Shown: in pieces, positions 1 through 12,339 of the stretch
Position numbering within the stretch: position 1 is the first letter of the stretch
Layout of the letters: the number at the start of each line of letters is the position of its first letter
Assembly: GCA_035771165.1 (NCBI GenBank)
Contig: JAWNZC010000102.1
Coordinates: forward strand, 1 to 64,000
Source: Paragorgia papillata
Lineage: Eukaryota; Cnidaria; Anthozoa; Scleralcyonacea; Coralliidae
Length of the DNA stretch: 64,000 nucleotides
Reading direction: 5' to 3'
Translations under genes and position numbers: made by a program
Notes under the pieces: generated by a model
What the model saw: the letters and a program-made list of their open reading frames with translations, nothing else
Database searches by the model: none
Told to the model about the DNA's origin: nothing

Positions 1-1002
1 TACTCGTTAGGCTAAAGTAACTGTTACTGCCTCATTCCTGTCAGCGCCCATAAAGCACCCATATACAGTGATAAGTCAACCCAGTAAACACAACATCGAA
101 AAATTGTTGAAATGTGTTGTATTTTAAATAGTTTTTAGGACATTTTCATGACCTTCAGTGTTCCTTAAAATAATCACCCCTCAGAATGCAGGAAATGGCA
201 TTTCCAAGACTCTAAATTTCAAAAATTTAAATTAAATTCAATAAATAGACCCCCCTAGCAAGAGTCCCTTCTTGTAAAACGCCCCCACGGGAAAATTTCT
301 TAAAAAGGTCCTGTTCAGCACTTCAATTCAGCCACCCTGGACAAAAAACAAAACTCTTCGCCTATCGTGGTTGTTTGTAGTAACTGATACCTTACACCGG
401 AGCGTAGCCGCGGACGAGAACGAACAAAAAAAGTCCGTGAGTTAAAATCCTGCACTAAAAACCACGAAGTAGTATGACACGAGCTTAACACTCCAGTGAA
501 AACAACACGGCATTGTTCGCAAACCAATTCAGCGCTGCAAGGACGAACGTATTTACAACATAATTTTGTCTAGAGGGAAGCATGTGAGGAATGAGAAAGT
601 GATTCGGTCTCCTCCTTTAGAATTGCCCTCCAATTGTTCTGATGTATTTCAGAACGGAATCTAACCAATCTGGACAATTACTAAGATTTCTAAATAATAC
701 GCTCTAAACAGTTCTCTTAAACGAGTGACGGAGAAAACGCTTATCTGCTTTTGGCTTAGCCGGTTGATCTTTGTATTTGTATCAGGAGTTTAGTTTACCT
801 GTGAGCGATACCTGGCGTTATCTGTTGATTTTTTCAGCAAGGGGAAAAAGATAAAACATATATTTGGAACCACAAGTCTTGATTAGTTTTTAGATTCTTT
901 TAAGAATCTGCGGGCCAAATAGTAGAACCGCTAGATACACTTGAGAATCATATCGACTGGCAACAATTTTAGCGCATCAATAATATATATAAATTATTTA
1001 CT
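1..1002. other. Gene-free stretch
   Basis: No credible coding exon, RNA gene or clear repeat boundary is visible on either strand. The stretch is AT-rich and its short ORFs have no recognisable composition or motif. Confidence 0.5.
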
Positions 1003-1510
1003 TAAAGGGTATTGGGCTACAAAAATTAAGTTTGTCTAATTTGAACGAACTCATACATAATTGTAATAGAACATCCTTTACAACTTTTTCGTATCTCGTT
1101 CGTTTTCAAGTTATTTCCAAATTTGTTTGTTTTTTTTTTTTTAATATGTAAATGAGATGGTTCTCTGGAAGTCAGGTGTGGGGTAAAATATATTCACATG
1201 TAGCAAATCCACGTTTACATCTCTAAGGTTTGTTCATCGAAATCCATTGGAAACTTTGTACCTAAAAACTCATTGCGACGCTGAAACATTTCATGTTAAG
1301 ATATGTTAAGTGATTTTGCTCAGAATGAAAAATAGTTTACCCAAAACTCTGGACGTTAGAGACCATCTCATTTACAGATCAAACAAATTGAAAAATATCT
1401 TGATAAAACGCAGAAAGTTTACGAAACGTATTGTAAAGGTTCTTCTATTACAATTTTATGAGTTCTTTCAAATTAGACAAACTTAATTTTTGTTGCCAAT
1501 CCCCTTTAAT
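1003..1510. mobile_element. Long-arm foldback MITE, subfamily B, copy 1
   Basis: The two ends are long inverted repeats. The left arm starts AAAGGGTATTGG and continues AATTAAGTTTGTCT; the right arm ends with the reverse complement (AGACAAACTTAATT ... CCAATCCCCTTT). Each arm is more than 100 bp. The same family recurs at 45108-45592 with almost perfect arms. No transposase is encoded, so this is a non-autonomous element. Confidence 0.75.
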
Positions 1511-3751
1511 TGAAAATGAGCTTATAATGTTACATGGATGAATCGAAACCTATTCGGCAAGTTATTTGAAGAAAACCCAGTGTCATCACTCGGACCGGGG
1601 ACACAAGTTATGTGTAAGCAATACATGGTATTCAAGCCCTTCAGGCGTTCTTACAATATAGTTCATTTTTGTCTTGCCAAATTGTCAGTGTTGTTATATA
1701 CAAAAACACATGGAAAAACCCAAGATTCTGGGATTTTCAAAACAACACACAAAAATGAAATGGTTGTTATTTAAAAATATCGACTTTATTTCAAAGTCAT
1801 CATTAATTATCAGTTTATTTCCCCCTTGTATAATATAAAGAACGTAGTCGTAGATATTTCAACTAACGGGGGGCCCAGGGGATAGCTCAGTTTTGTGTAG
1901 CAAAGGTGACTCGAAGAAAAACTGGGACGGTTCAAAAATGTCCAAAGTAGCTGGTAATAATTGGGGTTCTCATTGCTCTTGCGATCCTGGCGGGTGTTCA
2001 AAGACGAGCTACCAAATTCTATACTTCAAGCCTACGGAATTGTCTTATTCTGAGCCTCTCAAGGACTCAATTTCATAACCGTTATTGTTACTGGCTTGAA
2101 ATAAAAAGATCTTAAAAATTTTTTTTTTTCAAATGCAAACAAGGCCTCTACGATCTTGAAATCTTCCTCTTTTGTCTCATTTTCTTCTCATCGCTCGTCC
2201 TCGCCAACCCGCTTCAAGGCATGGGGACAACTTGCTTCAAGCCAATCCTTGCAGGACTTCTCTTTGTAGGAACTCTTTTTTTAACCGAATTTGTCTTTCT
2301 CTGGAAACAATCTCTCTCCGATCATCCGTAATAGTACGTCTGTTTTCGCTTTTAAAGCACCAACTTTATATTTACTTCTCTTCTCAATTAAGGATTCCAC
2401 TTTTAGAAGTAAATAGAATGCGCACTTGAAAAACCTACTGCTCTTAAGTGTCCGTTCTTACAAACTTAAGCTGTTGTTCTTAATAAATGTTTAATATAAA
2501 TTATAGGATAACCAGGTACCCTATACAGATATTTCTTGTAAAATATTTCTTGTTAGAATGAGTACAGATAAAGGTAGAAAAATAGCTTACTATCTATTTT
2601 ACAGCTCACAATAGCAAAAGTTCCTCTTAATTATTTTCTTTCAGAAAATTCTGGCTCGGAATACAATTTGTGTCTTTCACTGAGAAATCAGGCTATCGAC
2701 AGTTAACCATTTTACAATTTACACTGCTAGGTGGTCTAACAGGTATTGTGTAGAGAATTTTCCGCTGGTAGTGTGTACTACTGGGTATTTGCAATTGTTA
2801 TTGTCTTTCTTTTTTTTTTAAAGTGCCTACCGCCATTTGAAATTTATATATTCTAATAATATAAAGCCTTACACACACGACTAAAATTTCCTTGCCAAGT
2901 TACACGGTTGCTCATTTAAGATGAGCAAAGTTTTTTTTTAATTTGTTTGATGAACAAGTTTTTATTTTTTTTATATTTAAATTATTTTTAAATACTTGAG
3001 ATTCGAATTTCAAAATGAACGAAAACCGAATGACAGTGGACTAACTTCCTATATTTCCTTGTCCAGTATTCCCTTGGCGGGGTGGGGGGGGGGGGGGGGG
3101 GATCGTAACTTCCTTTAGTGCCAAATTAGCATTCACCTTCGAGCATGGCACGTCGATATAGAGATTAGTTTTGAACTTTATATATTGACTTCAAAGATTT
3201 TCACTTATATTAAATATTTGTTTCGTTTGTTGTAAAATATTTCTTGTGAAAAATGGGTGTTCAAATTTAATGTAAAAAGTAGAGTAACAAAAACTCTATT
3301 TTTTTGTAAATTTTAGTTGCGAAAGTACCAGAAAAAATTCGCTTAAAATTAAGGTCCTTAAAAGTTATCTCGTAAAAAAAAAAGGTATATAAAATAAAAC
3401 TTAAACTAATAAAGGCTACATTAATTTTTCTGTCATGAAGTATTTTTCTAACGTTCCCCTCCCTTTCTAGTAATACCCGCGGCCGAACGTACCACAGGCT
3501 CAAAGCTCAAAAGAGCGGGAAACTGCCATGATATATTTTGGGAAAGGCGGAGAAGATGGGCACTGAAAATACTCCTTTAAAGTAGGTATTCTCTGTATTA
3601 TTTCATTGGTAAGACTGTAAATTATGTTGAAATTTACTTTACTTTAGTTCGTACCGTCGAAATATATTGACAAACTCCATAATAATTCCACAAAATTTCA
3701 AACAAATCACGAAAGATTAATTTCAAATATATTTTTCACTCAAACGCAGTC
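1511..3751. other. Gene-free AT-rich stretch
   Basis: I see no supported gene. The stretch holds a G homopolymer near 3081-3102 and several A/T runs. Short ORFs here lack splice-site support or recognisable protein motifs. Confidence 0.45.
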
Positions 3752-3977
3752 TAAGCCCTAATCAAACGGGAACGCAAGTCATCGCAAGTTGGCATTCAGA
3801 ATTTCTGTGGCGGTCGTTCGAACTCCCCAAATTAACAAAATAAAGGTTTCACATGAGTGTTTTACAAGTTTTAACTTTGTCACGGTACATGATGGGAAAC
3901 TATTCAGAGCGGCTGGCTGAGATAGCGTGACTGCCAACTTGCGATGACTTGCGTTCTCGTTTGATTTATAGGGCTTT
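3752..3977. mobile_element. Foldback MITE (CCCTAATCAAACG ends), copy 1
   Basis: The ends are inverted repeats: CCCTAATCAAACGGGAACGC at the left, and its near reverse complement GCGTTCTCGTTTGATTTATA at the right, each followed inward by a shared AAGTCATCGCAAGTTGGCA segment. A second copy with better ends lies at 57581-57795 in the 5' flank of the STELLO-like gene. Confidence 0.8.
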
Positions 3978-4374
3978 AAAGGTTATAGCAATAGCTAGTT
4001 TCAGTAGTTTTGACACTTTAAAGGTGAAATGCGATGTAAATTTTTGTCTTCATTAATATTCACTCTGTACGATAATAAACCCACTGACAGACTGACTGAC
4101 AGAATTTCAACAGAAAATTACTTGAAGTTTTCGAGATGAAGTTTTGGGTAGGGGTGTGCCACTGTGGACCTCAAAATCCTGATCCTATTATACTAGACGT
4201 AAAAAGGTGATTTTTCATACCCTATCCCAGACCTAAACTAAAAATAATCAATACCCTGGCTATCCCAGCACTGGTGTCACATCGACATCCATACTCTATC
4301 TCAGACCAAAATAGGCACCATATTCCCAGACCTTGAAAACCATAACCCTAATGGCCACCAAATTAGAATTCTTT

Positions 4375-4522
4375 TATGTGCATATAAATTAGCCCTTATG
4401 ACCTCGTTTTAAAGTAAAAATTATTTTGAATTTCCCACATGTAAAACGAGTTCATAAGGGCTAATGTACATGTATATAAAATAATTTTAATTTGTCGGCC
4501 ATTTTTGAATAAGGTCTATAGG
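4375..4522. mobile_element. Short foldback repeat (ends like GAATAAGGTCTATA)
   Basis: A palindrome contains TTAGCCCTTATGA and its complement around a loop with ACCTCGTTTT/AAAACGAGTT. A related unit at 34088-34400 is interrupted by a SINE fragment, and another with TAGACCCTATTCATA ends lies at 11464-11611. Confidence 0.55.
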
Positions 4523-4561
4523 GCAGCAGAAACCTGTATACCTTATATAATTATGAGAGTA

Positions 4562-4562
<1 letters not shown>

Positions 4563-4594
<32 letters not shown>
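4563..4594. repeat. Poly-C run
   Basis: About 30 consecutive C residues. The assembled length of such a run is unlikely to be exact. Confidence 0.9.
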
Positions 4595-4897
4595 AGGACA
4601 CTGGCTTTCTATAAATAATCAATGTATCTGTACATATGGATTTTGAATTGTATTCTATAGTTAATCACATTTTGAATAGTTAATAAATTTAATTGTCATA
4701 TTGAATATAATTTATACATTGCAATTCATTTTGGCTTTCACACACTGTGATTGGTCAACTATGTATTGTGTTTATGTCAGTCTATGCAAACATGGTTGAA
4801 TGACATCACAGTCATTTTCTTCATCTTATTTATAATATGTATAATATATAATTATATAATATGTATTTTATAATATGTGGATGCTACTTGTGAAATT

Positions 4898-5222
4898 CAT
4901 GAATAATTAATGAGGTTAAGAAGCAATCTAAATGTAGCATTCAGGTCACATGTGACATGTATACGTCTGTAAATCCCAGTAAAGATCATCTTTTGGACAA
5001 AGTGATCTGTATCAAAAGTTCAGAATACTAATTAGCCTTCTTGGTGATCTTTATCAAAAGTTATGAATACTAATTAGCTTCATTCTATTGTTTCATTTCA
5101 CAAATACGAGTACATTTCACAAAGCATTCACATCCGATCTGTATGGGGATTTACTTCAGCTCACCTGCGGCTTGCCTTGTAAATCCCCATACAGATCAGC
5201 CGCTCATGCTTTATCTATTACA
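4898..5222 (-). mobile_element. Variable-word palindrome element, diverged copy
   Basis: The left side carries the skeleton sequence TTCATGAATAATTAATGAG. A hairpin at 5125-5200 pairs GATCTGTATGGGGATTTAC with GTAAATCCCCATACAGATC around a GGCTTGCC loop. A third, diverged copy of the stem word (GTAAATCCCAGTAAAGATC) lies in the body near 4971-4989. The architecture matches the element at 60478-60790, but the stem word is different. Confidence 0.6.
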
Positions 5223-6289
5223 TATAAAATGTCATATTATTTTCCAAGCCTCGAAGGTGGTGAAGTCAATATCCACACTATTCACTGACACTGAGATGAA
5301 TCACAGTGGATAAATGAAATGAGCTTTGTTTACACTCATATTTTTTCTTAATAATTTCATTGCAAAATAGGACTGTTTCACTTCAATTTCAGTTCATTAC
5401 TAAAAGTCTTGACTTTACCACATTTTTCACTTTGCTTTGTTCAAAACTGCAGCCTATGCAGCTATCTACTTTTTTCGACTCTCTTTTAGTTTGGTTTAGT
5501 TTAGTTTAGTTTAGTTTAATACACTAACAGTCAGAATGGTTCAGGTTATTACAGTTAAATCAGTACAAATGTCAGTTTAGTTTAATACACTTGCAGTGAA
5601 TGGTTGTTGGTTATTACAATAAAAATCTAGTACAAATATCAGTTCAAATGGTCAAGCAACAACAGGCATACAAAAATACAGCATTATTAAAAAAAGAACA
5701 TCTGTGACAGGCAAAAGGAAGGAAGGAAGTGAACAGAAATTGAGACCTCACTCCCTAACATTTCTCGACATTTTATTTTTATTACACCAAACGATAAACA
5801 ATGTCTGACCGCCACGTTTCGACATAGCCGGAAACAAATTTTCAAGTATACACCCCACAAAATTTCACTGCACATAATTTCCTGTGGTATCTTAGTCGGA
5901 ATTCCGAAGGTGCAAGTTCAAACCCGTTCGAGTCGACTAAGGTTTTGGTTGATTTAGACAATATAAGAAAATCGTGAAATTTTCGGTCTTCATTAATATT
6001 CAGCAGAACGATTTCGAATGTTATATAACGATAATCTGCGTTAAACTTATACACTAACCCACTAGCGTATACCATTCGCTGAAAACCTTTATCTTAAACA
6101 TGAGCTGTTCCGTGGGATATTAATCGAAGGATATTAAAGATACATCCGGTAGGATAACCAAGGCAAAATTTTCTGTACACAGACAAGTTGCGACAAAAAT
6201 TGGCGAGAAATCGGTAACGCGGCTTTGAAATACGCATTGTAAACAAGATTGTCGAAGCACTGTTTTATATACTCGGGCAATAACAAAAT
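5223..6289. other. Gene-free stretch with simple repeats
   Basis: Contains a short (TTTAG)n tract near 5491-5518 and a partly duplicated segment (GTCAGTTTAGTTTAATACACT-like) at 5510-5600. No supported gene. Confidence 0.45.
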
Positions 6290-6483
6290 GATATAGCATG
6301 CACTATACCATAATTTTGGGGGAAAAAACTTACCTTATGCGACAAGAACAAACAAGAGATAGCATTTACTATACTATAATGTTGGGGAAAAAACTCACCT
6401 TATGCGACAAGAACAAACAAAATATTGTTTGTTCTTGTCGCATAAGGTAACTTTCCCCCAAAATTATGGTTATAGTGCATGCT
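6290..6483. mobile_element. Palindromic repeat
   Basis: GCATGCACTATACCATAATT and the segment CTTATGCGACAAGAACAAAC are followed by a second direct copy of the latter near 6400 and then by reverse complements ending at 6482. This makes a foldback about 190 bp long. No coding capacity. Confidence 0.65.
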
Positions 6484-7104
6484 CCTTTGAAATACGCATT
6501 GTAACAATATTGTTGAAACACTGTTTATACTCGGGGCAATAACAAAGTGATATAGCACTATATCATTTGGGGGGAAACTCACCTTACACCAGCCGTAGCA
6601 GCGACAAGAACAAACAAAATAAATCCGTGAGTGAACCCTGCATAAGATGATCTTATACTGCACACGTCCACAAAGACAAAGAAACATTGTGGCGAAGAAT
6701 TCTGCGATGCAAGGGCGAATGAACTTGAAGAATATAGCGGACATGAGTCGCGGAGCTCGAACGAGTTTCTTGTATTTCAAAAGACGATTCATCCATGTTC
6801 ATTGTACCTCGCATTGTGCTTAGATTTCTAGACTGAAGATCCACCATTCCAAACTATGCAAATACTGAATAACAATTTGCATACAGCTATATAAATACTT
6901 GTCTCAAATGAATGACTATATCCTGTTTATCCGGTTTTGCCCACGCTTGTAAATCTTAGAAAGAAAAGTGCCAGGTGTAATATATTATTTATTATACACG
7001 TATTAAATAAGACGTAAATGAAATTTGTGCACAGGGACAAAGGTAGGCAGGTGGTAAAAGTCAGTGAATTTTCTTACTGTCGTGACAATTGGAGCGTTCC
7101 TAAT

Positions 7105-7262
7105 TCATTTGCTATGTTTGACCAATTTATTTGATAAAAATTATTGCTAACTTCCTGTTTTGAATTTGATTGGTTTCTAATTTTTAAACAACCAATAAGA
7201 AAAAAGAATTAGTTGCCAAACCACCAATCAAATTCAAAACAGGATTCTAAAACAGGAAGTTT
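7105..7262. mobile_element. Short foldback repeat
   Basis: AACTTCCTGTTTTGAATTTG and its complement CAAATTCAAAACAGG flank a spacer containing TGGTTTCTAAT/ATTAGTTGCCA. It is a compact imperfect hairpin. Confidence 0.5.
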
Positions 7263-7275
7263 TCAAGGAATCTTA

Positions 7276-7546
7276 CTGCCATTTGCAAGCGACCGTTAGG
7301 CGAGCGATTTTTTTCATGTTTGTGTTACGTTTGAAAGTTGCACGTTTCACACGAAAACGTTGAACGTTTAAAAACAAATAAATCAACTTGCGGCGTCAGT
7401 TCAAAGAAACCTGTCAAAATGACGCCGCAAGTTGATTGATTTGTCTTTAAACGTTCAACGTTTTCTGGTGAAACGTGGCAACTTTCAAACGTAAACAAAC
7501 ATGAAAAAAATCGCTTGCCTAACGGTCGCTTGTAAATGGCAGTATC
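7276..7546. mobile_element. Foldback MITE with arms of about 120 bp
   Basis: The left arm (TGCCATTTGCAAGCGACCGT...) is mirrored by the right arm (...ACGGTCGCTTGTAAATGGCA). Inner arms pair GACGCCGCAAGTTGAT with ATCAACTTGCGGCGTC. Arm identity is high. The short ORFs inside are by-products of the palindrome. Confidence 0.8.
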
Positions 7547-7654
7547 AAATGAATTGTTCAACTATATTTGCAACAATATTTTAGGAACGCTTCTATTGCC
7601 AATAAATTCTTTCGAACTTGTTGTCTAAGTTTTGAATTGTGTGATTCACCATAT

Positions 7655-7655
<1 letters not shown>

Positions 7656-7725
<70 letters not shown>
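7656..7725. repeat. (AAT)n microsatellite
   Basis: About 22 AAT units with one interruption. It creates a spurious poly-isoleucine reading frame on the minus strand. Confidence 0.95.
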
Positions 7726-8167
7726 TTCTTTCGTGTTCAAATGACGTCAAACGTACCTTTATAAGAGTACATATGCACAGGAGCTAAGCTTTATGTTTTA
7801 TTTAAATGAAAATGTTCAGCTAAATTCAAACTTTTATTTGTAGCAAGTACCAAGCACGTACTTTAGTATTTTACTCTGGCTAACGCCAGACTATTTTACT
7901 CGTCAGCTATTAACTTGGGGGAAGAAAAAAACCTGAAAGGCGGCACCTGCTTCAACTCGTCAATAGGGAAACCCCTGGTTACTCTAAGGTTAAACCGATC
8001 TCTTTTCACTACCAAGCACGTAGCCACAGATAGGTTGGTATCAAATATCACTACAAGGGGGAAATCAGGAAATACCTGTTAGTGCTATCAATCGCTCATA
8101 CTGGCGATAGATATATATTTATTATGGTTCTCTGTCGCTTGTTCACTGCACTGAAAGCTTGCCAACA

Positions 8168-9303
8168 ATGGCAACAGAAGATTCTAACTGGAGCACGTTT
8201 CGTTTCAGTGGACTCGCGGTATTTCGTTCAAGGCAAAGCCAAAGACATTCAACTTCGAAAACCTGTTACAACTCGCTGAAAGGAAATATCTTCCAGGTTC
8301 ATTCATCCCTGGCTTCCCTGAGCAGCTCTCGAGTCCAAGAGAAGGCTTCCCTCTGGTTTTGAAGACGAAAGACAATGCAGAATTGAAGAACCGAAGTATC
8401 GAGTTTTGGTCTGAATGCTTTCGTGAGCAAATATCACTCATTGTACAATTGTTTTGCAAAGCGGTGAGGACCCCCCGGTGGCAGTCCTTGTTCCGAGGCC
8501 TGCCGATCAAATCTACCAAAGACTTTTCTCAATTTGTAAAAGGTTTAAGCTTCGAGTTCTTTATTGTACCAAGGAGGAGGTGGAATAAGGGATACCGTGG
8601 ATGACTTTGTTTTGACCGGGGCAGGAGAACCCAAGGAATATTCCGTTGAAACTGCACAACGATATGTCGTACAGCGTCGACTATCCAAGCAAGTTTATGA
8701 TAACCTGTTTGAAGAAGTCGGAGTTCGGTGGCGAAAACAGCGATCTGCAACGCACGAGAGTTGACGGCAAATCTGGAGCCGGATTTGTTGGAAAAATTCG
8801 AAAGCAAAGGCATTCGGTACCTGCGTTACGTCCTTGATAAAAGCGAAGGGTCTTTCAATTCTTGGCAGCGAAGCTTGCTTACCGAGGATCGTGGAGAAGC
8901 AGAGAGATTTCCTCACTGAAAGTGGATACTTTTTCCGGTGGGATGGCAAAGAAACCTTGTCTACTGGAACGATGCGTCACCGATGGATTAACACATCCAC
9001 TGTCTGGAGAAAAGATATGGTTCAACCAAGCTTACATGTCACATTGCACCTACTTCAAAGCGATGCCTACTATACGAAGGAAGTGACTTGCCAGACGAGA
9101 AGTATCCGTCTCATACTGTGTACGCTGACGGTGATGATATCGACTTAGACGATTTGCACAAGCTGAGGTGCATTGCTTGGGAAACGGCCGTAGGGGTTTC
9201 GCTAGAAGAAAGTGATGTCTTATTTCTTGACAATCTTGCTGTTCTTCACTCAAGATTAAGCTTTGAGGGAGAAAGAGTTGTTCGAACGAGCATTTTAAAG
9301 TAG
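8168..9303 (+). pseudogene. TauD/TfdA-family Fe(II)/2-oxoglutarate dioxygenase (clavaminate synthase-like, At3g21360 type), frame-broken
   Basis: Joining the forward frames gives one protein of about 375 residues, from ATG at 8168 to TAG at 9301-9303. The Fe-binding HxD motif is seen as LHNDMSYS near 8655. A distal iron-binding His lies in LDNLAVLHSR, and the 2OG-binding Arg in RVVRTSI at the C-terminus. The family comprises cytosolic oxygenases of unknown substrate related to plant At3g21360; the assignment rests on these motifs. No introns are visible over 1.1 kb. At least seven or eight frame changes break it, including around 8205, 8277, 8300, 8465, 8570, 8650, 8725, 8900 and 8980. I found no clear nonsense substitution between the breaks, so the frame changes may be assembly indels in a real intronless gene rather than decay. 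A true retrocopy remains possible. It has no clear partner gene nearby. Confidence 0.65.
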
Positions 9304-10272
9304 ACTTTGTTAAACTTCTGATAATAATCGCTTTACGCACGCTCCCGTTTTCCAGTCATCGCTGAAACAATTAAAAAGAACTCAGAGCGAAAAAAATAAG
9401 CACTGTGAGTTATTTTTAATTAGATGCAAGTACTTGCTGCGAGCCAGTTCCTGCGAGGACTGGAAAAAACGCCTTCAGTCGACCGATTTTTATAGGCCAA
9501 ACTAAATTTTGGGCTTTTGACTGAAATCGTTACGTGGTGCCGGTGGCGATTAACATTTTTTATCGTTCATTCTTCCTGAACTTATTTGATTTGATGATCG
9601 TAAAAATGGTGGCTGCAGTTGCTAAAGATGCGAGCTTTTACATGTAAATGGCACACTTGTATGGTAAACACCGATTTTTATCGGTTGACCGACCAGCCCG
9701 CCGATAAAAATCGGTTCGACTGAAATCGTAGCGTGTGCGGGCTTAAATCATGCAACCCTAGCGATCCTTCTTCATTACTTCAAGAAGAATAACACCAATA
9801 ATGACATTAATTTCGTTTGCATGCCATGCAGTTGCTGCAGTTCGAGCCACAGTTAACATAAACAGAGTCTAATTTATATAGAACAGAACTACGTTTCAGA
9901 CCGCGTTGATACTGGAATCGATTGCCGGACCCTTTGTAAATGAAGTCTTTGAAAATTGAAATCCATTCGAAATTACTTTCACGCCATTCACAATTGTATA
10001 ACAGGAGTTTGGAATCAAATTTTGAAATTCTGAAATATAAATTTTGCTGCATGTAGCAGTGACGAGAAGTAGTGCACGATTAGTTTAGCTTAATTATTTA
10101 ATTAATTCGTTACAATATACTTGTTAGTACAAATAAATAAATATAAATAATTCTATACGTAAATGTGACAGGGGGTTAAAAACAACTTTTGTCCCTATTG
10201 AATGTATTTAAAACAATTTCTTTAAATAACAAAACCAGTTGCTCTAGAAAGAGATAAGTATATAACAGATTA
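9304..10272. other. Gene-free stretch with a possible foldback repeat
   Basis: CCGATTTTTATAGGCC near 9481 and GCCGATAAAAATCGGTTCG near 9700, both next to GACTGAAATCGT(T/A)(A)CGTG segments, suggest an imperfect MITE at about 9470-9750. Nothing else is supported. Confidence 0.4.
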
Positions 10273-10708
10273 GGGCAATTTAAAACGGGAGAAAATAATT
10301 AAGACGCGTCCTATTTGGTTCTCGCTTGTCGTAAGAATCGGGGATTTTTCCTGTCCGCGATCGTCTGGGATTGTTACGACAAGTGTGAACATGGTCGAAG
10401 TAACGTCCCAGACAGTCGCCGACCTGATCGGAAGCATCGCAAGAATCGGAATCATTTCTATTTTGAAAACGCATCCCAGTCAGTCGCCGACCATCTGGGA
10501 TTATGAACACACTCGTATAGGCCCGTATAAATGGTCAATTTGTTCGTGACAAAGTAAGTCGCGACTAAAATAAGAACAGGGTTGAAAGCTAGTCCAAAGT
10601 AAGTCGCGACTTAATAGAAATTGACCGTTTATACGAGTATGTTCGCGACTTAAATAGAACGCGTCAGTCTTAAGTCGTGACTTATTTTCTCCCGTTTCAA
10701 TGGCCCTC
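10273..10708. mobile_element. MITE with terminal inverted repeats of about 50 bp
   Basis: The left end (AGGGCAATTTAAAACGGGAG, then AAAATAATTAAGACGCGT) is mirrored at the right (ACGCGTCAGTCTTAAG, then TATTTTCTCCCGTTTCAATGGCCCT). Internal copies of GTCGCGACT-type sequence are also palindromic. A G run follows directly at 10712-10730. Confidence 0.65.
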
Positions 10709-12339
10709 ATTTGGGGGGGGGGGGGGGGGGCAAACGTTTTCGGGCACTTTTTGAAATAAATTTCGGGTAATATTGCTGTTAAATATTCATGATCGTATGT
10801 TGAATACGATCTAATAATCGACAGTCGACTCTTAATTTTTCGGGCAAAAATGTTTTGCCCCCCCAAACGTAACTGGTCAGGTACGCCTATTATGGCCCTA
10901 TCGTACCTAGTCTAGTTTACCATAACCCCCCCCCCCCCCCCCCACACTTTATCATGTACCGATGGAATACAGTTTACAAAATCAGTCACAAACTGCCTGC
11001 AGTTGTGCTAATGTTAAGATATTCTTCACAGTGAATGTCAATCGGTTTTGTGCTATAAGCAACTGGCTAAAACTTGAAAATAAAGGCTAAAGCCCTTCAC
11101 TTTTCTTCATTCAAATGCCATTTGAGAAACAGTTAAATCTGCATACTTTGAACTGAAACTAGCCAAAATACTAAGCACAATTGCCTCATTGAAATTCAAT
11201 GTAAATGTATCAAAATAAATACCCATGACTTTTCAAACTTTTTCAAATGTTTTAAGTTTTCCCTCCTAACATTTTTTCTGATCTCATTTGTTATTATTTT
11301 CACTTTTTGATAAATACTTGGAAATATGAAAAAAAATCTTGAAAGTTTTTATGGTGACAAAAATGATATCACTATCTGTTGAAACACAATATCAAAAGCT
11401 TAGCTTTCTCAATTCTCACAAATTAGCATTTTCTCAAATTATGCATTTTAAAGTACTAACGGATAGACCCTATTCATACTTTTGAGCCTTGATGTTGTGT
11501 AAACCTTTTTTGAATTGTAAATACAACTGGTGAGACTTGAAAGGCTAATTTAAATGCATACTGTATAAAAGGATATTAAATTGGCCACCATTTATGAATA
11601 GGGTCTAAATTTCTCCCCAAGCTATAGATCACTATTTTGACTAATTTCCCAAGTACAGAGGCAAATAAACAAGCAATGAACAAGCTCAGAAGTAAGAAAA
11701 TGTGAGATACAGTGTAAAACAGTATTAACATGAACAATGCAGAGATAGTCAGACTTAGTATATGATGTCAATTCATCCTGCCAAACAGAATAATGTATAA
11801 ACTAGCAGTAACACACCCTGGCATTTTGCCCTTACACTTTCATTGAAACTCTTAAATAAAAGATAAACTAAGCCTATTTATATCTAAAAAATGTCCTACA
11901 TTGAACTTTTAAGCCCAAGCACTTTCAGATGTCTCAGTACAGTACCTAAACACCTTAATTTCTAAGATAGACGAGTTTATCATAAAGGAGCATTTTAACC
12001 AGTTTTTCTTTTCAGCTTCCCTAGAGTAAAGTGCTGCCTTAGTAGAAATGGTGTAATTTTTCTAATGTGCTTACGGTAATAAATGTACATGTATGGCAAG
12101 TCCAACTTGCTTGAGCCAAAAGTATTTTACTAAAAATATTACTATGGTTTCTACCCTGGCCTCACAGAATTTTGAAGAAAGTGATTGTGCCCAATAAAAA
12201 TTATGGTTGGCCCAAGATATCAGGCAGGTAATTTTGTGAGCCCTGGACTCAAAACAAGTATGGAGTTGACTAAAAGTGCTTGGATTCTCCTAAACAATAA
12301 GTATTATTACTACCATAGGTATAACCCCTACAAAATATT
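10709..12339. other. Intergenic DNA downstream of INTS3 and of the dioxygenase locus
   Basis: Holds a G run (10712-10730), a C run (10927-10943) and a short foldback at 11464-11611 with TAGACCCTATTCATA / TATGAATAGGGTCTA ends. The INTS3 3' UTR should lie in its right part. I could not fix a polyadenylation signal. Confidence 0.5.

Noticed and set aside
6400..6847. Overlapping minus-strand ORFs of 64-130 codons
   Set aside because: They overlap a palindromic repeat and have no recognisable domain or splice context.
7558..7740. Poly-isoleucine protein
   Set aside because: Translation of the (AAT)n microsatellite.
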